Shown here in pieces: positions 1-12,242 of a stretch of 64,000 bases of DNA. Source of the DNA: Chrysogorgia sp. JL179-B06 (Eukaryota; Cnidaria; Anthozoa; Scleralcyonacea; Chrysogorgiidae). The stretch is taken from the NCBI GenBank assembly GCA_035772405.1, contig JAYKKM010000492.1:3870001-3934000 (forward strand). Direction: 5' to 3'. The translations under genes were made by a program, and so were the position numbers. The stretch's first letter is position 1. The number at the start of each line of letters is the position of its first letter. The notes beneath the pieces are model-generated. The model saw nothing but the letters and a program-made list of their open reading frames with translations. It did not search any database and was not told the DNA's origin.

Positions 1-296
1 CCGCCTAATGAGTTTTCTAACCCTAACCCCCGTACGTATTTTCTCCGTCCCGAACCCCCACGCATCCACTCCCCTACTTGGGGTCCTAAATTAGTAGACT
101 ATATAGTGACAGAGACTATGAATGTGACTGTTACACGCATGCGCTTACAATTGTATTACAATCCAATAACTTATTATTTGTTATAATGCTAAAACAACGA
201 CGATAATTTATTGGTTACAACGTGGCAACATTGGTATTAAGGTTAGTAATAGGATCCTGTATCACGGGGTTTAGGGTTAGAAAACCCATTGGGCGG
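1..296. mobile_element. Small TIR element (MITE-like), left end at window edge
   Basis: Bases 1-35 and 263-296 are imperfect inverted copies of each other (GTTTTCTAACCCTAA on the left, TTAGGGTTAGAAAAC on the right, with matching CCGCC/GGCGG ends). The roughly 225 bp between them are AT-rich and hold no ORF. The layout fits a non-autonomous inverted-repeat element. The TAACCC-like string is part of the repeat arm and not a telomere array. The left boundary may extend past the window, so no target duplication can be checked. Confidence 0.55.
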
Positions 297-338
297 GGTC
301 AGAGTTGGGTTAGGATCTAAGTTGTTTTGGGGTTGTCC

Positions 339-345
339 AGAAGAC
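339..345. repeat. Target-site duplication, left copy
   Basis: AGAAGAC sits one base left of the outer TIR start at 347. The same heptamer directly follows the right TIR at 17,463-17,469. Confidence 0.65.
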
Positions 346-479
346 GGGTTGTTGATTCATGTCTCGCTAAACCTCGGAAATGACTATCTTTTTTTCGCAC
401 AGTAACCCCGTTACCCAAATGAGCTCATGTGATCCAAATAAAAATAAAGAAAACGCGTTACGTTATGTTTAATCGTAAC

Positions 480-3400
480 CCAGTAATCCATGTAACCATG
501 TAATCCATGTAACCTAGTAATCCATGTAACCATGTAATCCATGTAACCTAGTAATCCATGTAACCTAGTAATCCATGTAACCTAGTAATCCATGTAACCT
601 TGTAATCCATGTAACCTAGTAATCCATGTAACCCTGTAATCCATGTAACCTTGTAATCCATGCAACCCTGTAATCCATGTAACCTAGTAATCCATGTAAC
701 CCTGTAATCCATGTAACCTAGTAATCCATGTAACCTAGTAACCCATGTAACCTAGTAATCCTTGTAACCCTGTAATCCATGTAACCCTGTAATCCATGTA
801 ACCCTGTAATCCATGTAACCCTGTAATCCATGTAACCCTGTAATCCATGTAACCCTGTAATCCATGTAACCTAGTAATCCATGTAACCCTGTAATCCATG
901 TAACCCTGTAATCCATGTAACCCTGTAATCCATGTAACCTTGTAATCCATGCAACCCTGTAATCCATGTAACCTAGTAATCCATGTAACCTAGTAACCCA
1001 TGTAACCTAGTAATCCTTGTAACCTAGTAATCCATGTAACCTAGTAATCCATGTAACCTAGTAATCCTTGTAACCCTGTAGTCCATGTAACCCTGTAATC
1101 CATGTAACCCTGTAATCATTGTAACCTAGTAATCCATGTAACCCTGTAATCCATGTAACCCTGTAATCCATGTAACCCTGTAATCCATGTAACCGTGTAA
1201 TCCATGTAACCCTGTAAACCATGTAACCCTGTAATCCTTGTAACCCAGTAATCCATGTAACCTAGTAATCCATGTAACCCTGTAATCCATGTAACCCTGT
1301 AATCCTTGTAACCCTGTAATCCATGTAACCCTGTAATCCTTGTAACCTAGTAATCCTTGTAACCTAGTAATCCATGTAACCCTGTAATCCATGTAACCCT
1401 GTAATCCATGTAACCCTGTAATCCATGTAACCCTGTAATCCATGTAACCTTGTAATCCATGTAACCCTGTAATCCATGTAACCTAGTAATCCATGTAACC
1501 TAGTAACCCATGTAACCTAGTAATCCTTGTAACCTAGTAATCCATGTAATAACCTAGTAATCCATGTAACCTAGTAATCCATGTAACCTAGTAAATCCAT
1601 GTAACCTTGTAATCCTTGTAACCCTGTAATCCATGTAACCCTGTAATCCATGTAACCCTGTAATCATTGTAACCTAGTAATCCATGTAACCCTGTAATCC
1701 ATGTAACCCTGTAATCCATGTAACCCTGTAATCCATGTAACCCTGTAATCCATGTAACCCTGTAATCCATGTAACCTTGTAATCCATGTAACCCTGTAAT
1801 CCATGTAACCCAGTAATCCTTGTAACCCTGTAATCTTTGTAACCCTGTAATCCATGTAACCCTGTAATCCATGCAACCCTGTAATCCTTGTAACCTAGTA
1901 ATCCTTGTAACCTAGTAATCCATGTAACCCTGTAATCCATGTAACCCTGTAATCCATGTAACCCTGTAATCCATGTAACCCTGTAATCCATGTAACCTTG
2001 TAATCCATGTAACCCTGTAACCCATGTAACCTAGTAATCCTTGTAACCTAGTAATCCATGTAATAACCTAGTAATCCATGTAACCTAGTAATCCATGTAA
2101 CCTAGTAAATCCATGTAACCTAGTAATCCTTGTAACCCTGTAATCCATGTAACCCTGTAATCCATGTAACCCTGTAATCATTGTAACCTAGTAATCCATG
2201 TAACCCTGTAATCCATGTAACCCTGTAATCCATGTAACCCTGTAATCCATGTAACCCTGTAATCCATGTAACCTTGTAATCCATGTAACCCTGTAATCCA
2301 TGTAACCCTGTAATCCATGTAACCCTGTAATCCATGTAACCCTGTAATCCATGTAATCTAGTAATCCATGTAACCCTGTAATCCATGTAATCTAGTAATC
2401 CATGTAACCTAGTAATCCATGTAACCTAGTAATCCATGTAACCCTGTAATCCATGTAACCCAGTAATCCTTGTAACCCTGTAATCTTTGTAACCCTGTAA
2501 TCCATGTAACCCTGTAATCCATGTAACCCTGTAATCCATGTAACCCATGTAATCTAGTAATCCATGTAACCCTGTAATCCATGTAATCTAGTAATCCATG
2601 TTACCTAGTAATCCATGTAACCTAGTAATCCATGTAACCCTGTAATCCATGTAACCCTGTAATCTTTGTAATCCTGTAATCCTTGTAATCTAGTAATCCA
2701 TGTAACTCTGTAATCCATGTAACCCTGTAATCCATGTAGCTCTGTAATCCATGTAACCCTGTAATCCATGTAACCCTGTAATCCTTGTAACCCTGTAATC
2801 CTTGTAACCCTGCAATCCTTGTAATCTAGTAATCCATGTAACCCTGTTATCCATGTAACCCTGTAATTCTTGTAACCCTGTAATCCATGTAACCCTGTAA
2901 TCCATGTAACCCTGTAATCCATGTAACCCTGTAATCCATGTAACCTAGTAATCCATGTAACCCTGTAATCCATGTAACCCTGTAATCCATGTAACCCTGT
3001 AATCCATGTAACCCTGTAATCCATGTAACCTTGTAATCCATGTAACCCTGTAATCCATGTAACCCTGTAATCCATGTAACCCTGTAATCCATGTAACCCT
3101 GTAATCCATGTAATCTAGTAATCCATGTAACCCTGTAATCCATGTAATCTAGTAATCCATGTAACCTAGTAATCCATGTAACCTAGTAATCCATGTAACC
3201 CTGTAATCCATGTAACCCAGTAATCCTTGTAACCCTGTAATCTTTGTAACCCTGTAATCCATGTAACCCTGTAATCCATGTAACCCTGTAATCCATGTAA
3301 CCCATGTAATCTAGTAATCCATGTAACCCTGTAATCCATGTAATCTAGTAATCCATGTAACCTAGTAATCCATGTAACCTAGTAATCCATGTAACGCTGT

Positions 3401-5519
3401 AATCCATGTAACCCTGTAATCTTTGTAATCCTGTAATCCTTGTAATCTAGTAATCCATGTAACTCTGTAATCCATGTAACCCTGTAATCCATGTAGCTCT
3501 GTAATCCATGTAACCCTGTAATCCATGTAACCCTGTAATCCTTGTAACCCTGTAATCCTTGTAACCCTGCAATCCTTGTAATCTAGTAATCCATGTAACC
3601 CTGTTATCCATGTAACCCTGTAATTCTTGTAACCCTGTAATCCATGTAACCCTGTAATCCATGTAACCCTGTAATCCATGTAACCTTGTAATCCATGTAA
3701 CCCTGTAATCCATGTAACCTAGTAATCCATGTAACCTAGTAACCCATGTAACCTAGTAATCCTTGTAACCTAGTAATCCATGTAACCTAGTAATCCATGT
3801 AACCTAGTAATCCATGTAACCTAGTAATCCTTGTAACCCTGTAATCCATGTAACCCTGTAATCCATGTAACCCTGTAATCATTGTAACCTAGTAATCCAT
3901 GTAACCCTGTAATCCATGTAACCCTGTAATCCATGTAACCCTGTAATCCATGTAACCCTGTAATCCATGTAACCTTGTAATCCATGTAACCCTGTAATCC
4001 ATGTAACCTAGTAATCCATGTAACCTAGTAACCCATGTAACCTAGTAATCCTTGTAACCTAGTAATCCATGTAACCTAGTAATCCATGTAACCCTGTAAT
4101 CCATGTAACCCTGTAATCCATGTAACCCTGTAATCCATGTAACCCTGTAATCCATGTAACCCAGTAACCCTTGTAACCCTGTAATCTTTGTAACCCTGTA
4201 ATCCATGTAACCCTGTAATCCATGTAACCCTGTAATCCATGTAACCCTGTAATCCATGTAATCTAGTAATCCATGTAACCCTGTAATCCATGTAATCTAG
4301 TAATCCATGCAACCTAGTAATCCATGTAACCCTGTAATCCATGTAACCCAGTAATCCTTGTAACCCTGTAATCTTTGTAACCCTGTAATCCATGTAACCC
4401 TGTAATCCATGTAACCCTGTAATCCATGTAATCTAGTAATCCATGTAACCCTGTAATCCATGTAATCTAGTAATCCATGTAACCTAGTAATCCATGTAAC
4501 CTAGTAATCCATGTAACCCTGTAATCCATGTAACCCTGTAATCTTTGTAATCCTGTAATCCTTGTAATCTAGTAATCCATGTAACTCTGTAATCCATGTA
4601 ACCCTGTAATCCATGTAACTCTGTAATCCATGTAACCCTGTAATCCATGTAACCCTGTAATCCTTGTAACCCTGTAATCCTTATAACCCTGCAATCCTTG
4701 TAATCTAGTAATCCATGTAACCCTGTAATCCATGTAACCCTGTAATCCTTGTAACCCTGTAATCCATGTAACCCTGTAATCCATGTAACCCTGTAATCCT
4801 TGTAACCCTGTTATCCTTGTAACCCTGTAATTCTTGTAACCCTGTAATCCATGTAACCCTGTAATCCATGTAACCCTGTAATCCTTGTAGTCCTGTAATC
4901 CTTGTAACCCTGTAATCCTTGTAACCCTGTAATCCATGTAACCCTGTAATCCATGTAACCCATGTAACCTAGTAACCCATGTAACCTAGTAATCCTTGTA
5001 ACCCTGTAATCCATGTAACCCTGTAATCCATGTAACCTAGTAATCCATGTAACCTAGTAACCCATGTAACCTTGTAATCCATGTAACCCTGTAATCCATG
5101 TAACCTAGTAATCCATGTAACCTAGTAACCCATGTAACCTAGTAATCCTTGTAACCTAGTAATCCATGTAACCTAGTAATCCATGTAACCCTGTAATCCA
5201 TGTAAACCTGTAATCCATGTAACCCTGTAATCCATGTAACCCTGTAATCCATGTAACCCAGTAACCCTTGTAACCCTGTAATCTTTGTAACCCTGTAATC
5301 CATGTAACCCTGTAATCCATGTAACCCTGTAATCCATGTAACCCTGTAATCCATGTAATCTAGTAATCCATGTAACCCTGTAATCCATGTAATCTAGTAA
5401 TCCATGTAACCTAGTAATCCATGTAACCCTGTAATCCATGTAACCCAGTAATCCTTGTAACCCTGTAATCTTTGTAACCCTGTAATCCATGTAACCCTGT
5501 AATCCATGTAACCCTGTAA
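480..5519. repeat. 17-bp minisatellite, left arm
   Basis: Roughly 300 tandem units of a 17-bp sequence, TCCATGTAACCCTGTAA, with variants such as CCTAGTAA and TCCTTGTAA. Blocks are reused at larger scale: 2,605-3,075 resembles 3,362-3,679 (offset 757 bp) and 4,042-4,393 resembles 5,139-5,490 (offset 1,097 bp). Because 17 is not a multiple of 3, the minus strand is free of stops in all frames and spells a 17-residue peptide period (MDYRVTWITGLHGLQGY). I treat these ORFs as by-products and not genes. Confidence 0.95.
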
Positions 5520-8500
5520 CCTCACACGGTTTGAACGGCTATCGAAACTTGAATGCGTGCTTACTAGAATTATATATGCGTGAAGCCACAGCGCATTTTG
5601 TTGATATGCGTACCAAGCAGTAGATTATCTTGAGTTTATGAATATAATCAACCAAAATGGCGTCAAGTCATGCTTTATCGATCTCTTCACTCTGCGTACT
5701 ATTGCTGTTATTTTACAACTACCATGATGATTTTGTTATTTCAAAATATCAAGTCTGGACTTTTGCTCGGTTTTGGCCGTGTTATGAAGACATGGAAACA
5801 TTGATAACTCCAGTAAGCTCTGGATTCTCATGGCCTTACATTGCTACCAGATATTGTGTTAAACGAACAAATCGTTCGGGCCGAGGTAGGCGATTCTTCT
5901 CGTCAAGAATTATCTACTACTCAAATTCAAATGCTTCCTATCAACTAACACGAATAAGTGTCAGCGGGGATGTTTCTCCTAATCCTGGCCCTACATCTTA
6001 TCCAACTAAGATCAGAAGTCTCAGGTCTATCGTAATCAACGCAAGAAGTTTGAAAGCTTTACATAAAGACCCCACGACTGGAGAAAAGTTATGCAAATTG
6101 GCTGCTTTTAAGAAAATTGTATACAATGGTTGTTTTGATCTTATTGCTGTAACTGAAACGTGGTTAACTGCCAGTGTTTGTGATCCTGAGATCTTGGATA
6201 GGGGTTATACTATCTACCGGCGAGACAGGATTGGAAGGGTTGGCGGAGGTGTATTATTGATCATTAAAAATAATATTGCTTCGACTCGAAGACTTGATCT
6301 TGAGACTGATTTGGAAATCATCTGTGTCGAACTGAATTTGCATAATACTTCAAAGGTATTGTTGAGTGTTATTTATCGTCCACCTGATTGTGGTCCAGAG
6401 TTTAACGAAAGCTTTATTAAGTTCTTGGGAAATTCAGCGCGTATCCAACGAAGCAAATTGTTGATTTTGGGTGATTTTAATTTCCCAAATATTGAATGGC
6501 TCGCAAACTTCGGGTTTGCTGAAACATCTAAAGAATTTGCATTTTGTGAATGCCTAATGGAATATTCGTTGTCCCAAATGAATACCTCCCCTACTCATTT
6601 TACACCTATAAACAATAAGGGGAATATTCTTGACTTGATTATAACTAATGAGCCTGAAAGCATATCTAATATAGAATCAGTCAGACCCATTGATGCCGGT
6701 TTCCCTACGGACCATTATCTTTTGGAGTTTGATTTCAACATCTATAATCGCCGCGTGAGAAATAATGGTCGTACCGTATATAATTTCAAGGCTGCTGATA
6801 CTGCAAGCATAAAGAATGCTATTAAGAACTCAGATGCTTTGTTGAACAGTGGAAACTATGCAAATATTGATGATTGTTGGTCAAGTTGGAAAAATTCACT
6901 AATGGATATTATTGATACCTATGTCCCAAAAGTTAAAGCTAAAGATTCCTGTACCCCTCCTTGGATCGATGCTGATGTAATTCATTTATTAAACAAGAAG
7001 GAAACAGCAAGAAGATCTGCTAAGAAGTTTGACAGTATAATTTATCGCGAGAAATATAGGAAATTACGGAAAGAATCTAAACTGCTGATCGATAAAAAAT
7101 ACAAAGAATATACAAATTCACTTGGCGAGGCTATTAAAAAAAATCCAAAACGTTTTTGGTCTTACTTTCGTAGTAAGACTAAATCTAACTCCATTCCTTC
7201 TAGTATAAAATTCAAGAATACATCCTTTTTGTCAGCTAGAGATAAGGCTGAGGTTTTCAATCAGTACTTTTACTCTACATTCTCTCAACCAGATGACGTT
7301 TCTTATTCGCTTGAAACCGCTCAGTTTAGTGAACCTAAATTTAATCTTTTACAATTATCTGAGGAAGAAGTCTACCAGGTTTTGTCTAAGTTAGATTCAC
7401 ATAAAGCCCCTGGTATTGACGGCCTACCCACTTTTATTTTGAAAGAATGCTCAACAGAACTTTTGCCTTCTCTATGTTGTCTGTTCAATTTATCTCTTTC
7501 TTCTGGACGACTTCCTCAGGAATGGAAAAACTCCCTCGTAGTACCTGTTTACAAAAAGGGGAAAAAAGAGGATGTTGAAAATTACCGTCCTATATCTTTA
7601 TTGTGTGTAACCTCTAAAGTTTTGGAGCGTTGTATTTTCAACCATCTGATAGACCATTTTGGCACAATATTTGTTGACTGTCAACATGGATTTTTGAAAG
7701 GTCGTTCCACTGTTATCCAGCTGTTGTCCTTCTTACATGAAATTGGTCAGTCCTTGGATAAGGGTTTGCAAAGTGATATAATTTACTTGGATTTTGCTAA
7801 GGCTTTTGACAGCGTTTGTCATAAACGCCTTGTCTTTAAATTACGCCTTTTCGGAATTGGAGGTGAACTTTTAAATTGGTTTGAAAGTTACCTGTGCAAT
7901 CGTTACCAAAGTTGTGTCGTCCAGGGAAGTACTTCTACCAAACTCCCTGTAAATTCTGGTGTCCCTCAGGGTAGCATTCTGGGTCCACTGATGTTCCTTG
8001 CCTATATTAATGACCTGCCTGCTGTCGTTGATAGCTCTATAGCCCTGTTTGCTGATGATTCCAAATGCTCCAGAGTCATAAAAAATCTAGATGATTGTCA
8101 TGTTCTTCAAGAAGACCTTGATTGTCTTCAAGGCTGAGCTGAATCTTGGCGTCTGTGCTTTAACACTGCTAAATGTGTAGTCTTGTCAGTTACTCGCAAA
8201 AGGCACCCAATTGTTTATGATTACAAGATCGGTCAACATTCACTAGTATACAGTGAATCTCAAAAAGATTTAGGCATAATCATAACTAAGGATTTGAAAT
8301 GGAATGCCCACATAAATAATACCTTAGCTAAAAGCTATAAAATGCTTGGCTTTCTCCGTAGACACTCTTGCAACAGCTTTGATCTCAGTTCAAGGAGACT
8401 TCTTTATTTAACTATTGTTAGGCCCTATATTGGCTACGCGAGTGAAGTATGGGCTCCGCAGGTCATAGGTAATATTGATAAAGTTGAGAGCCTTCAGCGT

Positions 8501-9149
8501 CGGGCTACAAAATATATTTTAAATCTGAATTGTAAAGAGGATCTAGGCTATCGTGAGCGTCTCTTGCGATCTAATTTATTACCAATCTCATACTGGCATG
8601 AAATGAAGGACTTAATATTCTATTTTAAGTGTAGCATGGGCCTTTACAATGTACCAATTAATGATTTTGTTAAAACTAGGCAATTTTCCAGGTCTTTACG
8701 TAATAGATCATCTCTTGATTTATTCGTACCTAAATGTCGAACTAAACTATTTCAATCTAGTTATTACAACCGTATTCCTAAATTATGGAATAATCTTCCA
8801 TGTACCATTCGTAGTGTTGAGTCAGTCAACCACTTTAAGTCTTTATTATTTAATCGTTACTCTACTGCTCTTTCAAATTACTTTGAAGTTGAAAACAAAG
8901 TTACTTGGAAATCTATCTGTCCTAAATGTTGTACATCACGTAATATTATATCTAGTAAGATTTGTTGTTATTAACTTTTATATTCTTACATTATAGTTTT
9001 AGTATTTGTTGAATATGTATTTTATTTTTGGATAGGGAGTACTTAAGTTGGAGCCATGCTCTGTTGTACTAACCCTCGCTGTGACAATTTTATTGTATTT
9101 TTTTTTTAGTCACAGTGTAAGCTTTGTAAATAAATAAATAAATAAATAA
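5520..9149 (+). mobile_element. CR1/L2-like non-LTR retrotransposon, near full length
   Basis: The 17-bp array stops at about 5,519 and resumes at about 9,150, bracketing about 3.6 kb of unrelated sequence. This has a 5' leader of about 135 bp, one long endonuclease-reverse transcriptase frame (5,657-8,974), a short 3' UTR and a 3' tail of repeated TAAA from about 9,127. No poly(A) is present; a short 3' microsatellite is typical of CR1/L2-type elements. No clear target duplication is visible because the flanks are repetitive. The single internal stop suggests a fairly young copy. Confidence 0.92.
5657..8974 (+). CDS. CR1/L2-like ORF: 2A-like motif, APE endonuclease, reverse transcriptase; one in-frame TGA
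   Basis: The start is ATG 5,657. Residues 105-112 read DVSPNPGP, a 2A-like ribosome-skipping motif in which the usual Glu is replaced. Next comes an APE-type endonuclease (INARSLK, TETWL, GGGVLLI, IYRPPD, LGDFNFP, DLIITN, TDHYLLEF; about residues 120-360). The reverse transcriptase follows (about 555-830: APGIDGLP, NYRPISLL, HGFLKGRST, LDFAKAFDSV, SGVPQGSILGP, and FADD at 798-801 as the catalytic box). A TGA at 8,135-8,137 interrupts the frame, and the same frame then continues to TAA at 8,974 with the RT thumb and C-terminal region. It would nick DNA and copy the element RNA by target-primed reverse transcription. Apart from the TGA the frame is open, so inactivation is recent or the stop is a sequencing error. 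Confidence 0.93.
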
Positions 9150-9740
9150 TCCATGTAATCTAGTAATCCATGTAACCCTGTAATCCATGTAATCTAGTAA
9201 TCCATGTAACCTAGTAATCCATGTAACCTAGTAATCCATGTAACCCTGTAATCCATGTAACCCTGTAATCTTTGTAATCCTGTAATCCTTGTAATCTAGT
9301 AATCCATGTAACTCTGTAATCCATGTAACCCTGTAATCCATGTAACTCTGTAATCCATGTAACCCTGTAATCCATGTAACCCTGTAATCCTTGTAACCCT
9401 GTAATCCTTGTAACCCTGCAATCCTTGTAATCTAGTAATCCATGTAACCCTGTTATCCATGTAACCCTGTAATTCTTGTAACCCTGTAATCCATGTAACC
9501 CTGTAATCCTTGTAACCCTGTAATCCATGTAACCCTGTAATCCTTGTAACCCTGTAATCCTTGTAACCCTGTAATCCATGTAACCCTGTAATCCATGTAA
9601 CCCTGTAATCCATGTAACCCTGTAATCCATGTAATCCTGTAATCCTTGTAACCCTGTAATCCTTGTAACCATGTAATTCTTGTAACCCTGTAATCCTTGT
9701 AACCTAGTAATCGTTGTAACCCTGTAATCCTTGTAATCCT
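9150..9740. repeat. 17-bp minisatellite, left arm continued after CR1
   Basis: The same 17-bp array resumes directly after the TAAA tail. It shares the higher-order block seen at 2,605-3,075 and 3,362-3,679. Units degenerate towards 9,740-9,900. Confidence 0.93.
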
Positions 9741-10705
9741 GTGATCCTTGTGAGCCTGTATTTATTTCACCTTGTAATCCTATAACCCTGTAATTATTTT
9801 AACCTGTAATGCTTGTAACCTGTAATGGCTTAGATTCCTTAGAACTATGTGTCATTGGAACTCTAAACCTTGTAATGTAATCTTTGCAACCCAGTAATCT
9901 TTGCAATTCTGTAGTATTTGTGGGAAAAGATGCTAGTTATATTCCATTGCGTTAAATGAATTCATTAAAATAATATAGCGGACTGACAAGAAAGGTTAAA
10001 GTGCCTTTTGGGGATTTTACAGATTTATGTTCTTTGCAATCGCCTGAGAAGAATTGTAAAATATCTTGTCGTCCGTTTTTCTCGTGCAAAAGTCGATTTA
10101 CTATTCACAGGATACATATGACGTCAAATTAGCGACACGCAAAGAAATTGTATATTGATTCATTAGTATATGATTGACGATACGTGGACGATCGTCACTC
10201 ATATGCCTGATCAGTTATCTGATATCTCAGTTAATTTCTTAGAAACTAGTTTTGTTTAAACCATTCCCTAACTGTCTGTTTAAACTATTCCCAAAAATAT
10301 TATTGTGATTTAATAAGAGTATTACTATTTTGAGCATTAATAAGCGCGTTATAAGCATTATAAGCGCGTTAATTCTCGATATTTCCAAACGAAAGTCCAA
10401 ACATTAAACAACGTGTCACAAAGCAGTCGACAGTCAAATTATAGAGAGAAGTTGCCTGCCTATTATGAAAATTTAAAACTAACTTATTTAAGAGCGCAGG
10501 ATAATACGCGGTTATATCCATTTACTGAAAGCTCGTCATTTGGTATTGACTACTCCCTGTTTATAGTTTTCTATCTTGCATGCATGATGCGGGTAAATAA
10601 TATCTGGGAACTGGTCTATATATGAAGAAATCAATCAACTTTTCTGTTTCTGTTTTTCTTTTCCTGTTTTTTGTGTCCTTGGCCTCATTCTCATACTTAA
10701 TATAC
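9741..10705. repeat. Inner left arm of the giant TIR element
   Basis: Unique, AT-rich sequence that matches 15,010-15,880 in reverse complement at high identity, including the block around 10,413-10,625. The final 25 bp (10,682-10,705) match 14,118-14,145, so the left copy lacks about 870 bp that the right copy keeps. ORFs here (for example 10,413-10,625) lie inside the repeat and resemble no family I know. Confidence 0.85.
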
Positions 10706-11281
10706 TATCAAGAAAACGTTCGACGTATTTGGGTTAAATTACGATGCTGTTTTTGAAGATGGACAAATTATATTTTTGCATATATATAATAAGGCGCTCC
10801 TCTTCGAACGTTTTGTTGAGAAAAAGTAAACTTTACAAGGTCTAATGCACGAGTTGTTTGACTTGTCTAATGTCTTCTAACCTAGCTCGGAAAAAGGACT
10901 GGGCACGAGTTAACACTGAGGGGAGGCAGCAACAATCATTGTTATATAGTTAGTGTCAAAGTTCAATTTTTCTGTTTTCCGATTGGACAAAAGCGTATCA
11001 CGTGCCGGTCCACAAAACGTCGTGTTTACTGCATTGCCCTGGCAACGAGGCAACCGGTCCATAACAGAACATTTATTGACCGGTCCACAATAGAATGGGT
11101 GCAGTGCGCATGCGCGTCAACCGTTCAGAATGTTGTAATAAATATTTAACTGTTGAGTGTTGTCTTTTTTTATTAAACATTTACGGGTTTCCATTTATCT
11201 ATAGTTTTGGTTTCAAAGTTCACTCCAATAACCGGTGAATTATTCATACTTTGACACTAATATACTATATAACAAAACACT
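10706..11281. other. Interior of giant element, no gene seen
   Basis: AT-rich spacer with short GC-richer patches (ACCGGTCC recurs near 11,005, 11,055 and 11,080). No coding frame, splice pattern or known repeat was recognised. Confidence 0.5.
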
Positions 11282-11408
11282 TACTGAGACCTCCGGAAAG
11301 CAGTGTGTTTTGTGGCCCCTCGACCGCCGTTGTTGCCCTCGGCTTCGCCTAGGGCAACAACGGCGGTCTCGGGTCCACAAAACACACTGTTTCTCTCGGT
11401 CTCAGTAA
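11282..11408. repeat. Long near-perfect hairpin (foldback)
   Basis: The sequence starting ACTGAGACC...GTGTGTTTTGTGG...CGCCGTTGTTGCCC is followed, after a short GC-rich loop near 11,340-11,350, by its reverse complement ending GGTCTCAGT. The stem is about 55 bp with few mismatches. It can extrude as a cruciform or fold in RNA; it may be a tiny foldback transposon. Confidence 0.85.
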
Positions 11409-11424
11409 ATAAGTGATAATTACT

Positions 11425-11606
11425 TACTATCACTATATTTATTTTCATAAATTCTATTTGTTATTTTGTTGTATTTAAATCACGCCAAACTTTGTGTAAA
11501 TTTTAATAACAAAAAAATATTGCATATTAAGGAAACTTGATCAACTGACCATGAAAGAAGTGATATTAACTAAGGTGTTTAAATATTTTTTCGTAATTTA
11601 CACTAG
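11425..11606. repeat. Inverted-repeat arm, left (partner 13,884-14,062)
   Basis: About 180 bp matching 13,884-14,062 in reverse complement with only scattered differences. The pair encloses the two R4/Dong-like fragments. It may be the terminal repeats of a nested element or a further part of the giant palindrome. Confidence 0.85.
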
Positions 11607-11608
11607 GT

Positions 11609-12242
11609 TGGTTATTAACCGTGGTTTGATAGACTTTATAAGCTGCACCATGCGCGATAAATGTTATGGAACTACAGAAGTTACTCAGTTTTGTTTACAA
11701 AGTAAATTCATAAAATTAAGTCGTTTTAGTGAATCTTTAAAATACTATGAGCGTTTTCGATTATTTATTTCCTCCCTCGGTTGCTGCGACATCGCTGTCA
11801 ATATACCACATAACTAAATTTAAATAGGCGAGACGCTTGATGAATTCGTCGAAATGTTGTGTTTTTGTATAATACGCCTGGTTGCGGTCGAGCTTGTTTA
11901 CACAGGTGACGCATCCGAACGACGAGAATGATGTCGAACGACTATAATGTGCTTGAATGTCCGAACGATTATATTCGCTTAGTTCATTTCGAGGACGATT
12001 CTCTTTGATGTTCCGCGCGGTTATTATATAGGTTAGTGACCTTGAATACTAAATCAGCTACTAAATATCACTTAAACTACATTAAATATCACGGAATTAT
12101 CGGTATTAACCGATATTAATAGGTTCACGCCTCGGTTAATAACCAACGTAGTTACCTCGGTTTCCGTAACTAACCTATACAATCCCGCTTAATCATAATA
12201 ATAATAATAATAATAATAATTATTATAATCATTATTATTTAG
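11609..12242. other. AT-rich spacer ending in TAA microsatellite
   Basis: No gene was recognised. A run of TAA units at about 12,192-12,225 directly precedes the R4/Dong-like fragment. This is the kind of site Dong-type retrotransposons are known to target. Confidence 0.5.

Noticed and set aside
1..300. TAACCC/TTAGGG-like strings as a telomere
   Set aside because: Only one or two units, located in inverted arms of a small element.
735..5490. Many long minus-strand ORFs with MDYRVTWITGLHGLQGY repeats
   Set aside because: They follow from a 17-bp minisatellite free of stops in all frames; no start context, domain or unique sequence.
10413..10625. ORF of 70 codons, mirrored at 15,069-15,296
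   Set aside because: Lies in the giant element's arms, weakly conserved between the two copies at its C-terminus, no family resemblance.
11551..11817. 88-codon ORF
   Set aside because: Its start overlaps an inverted-repeat arm; the rest has no recognisable feature.
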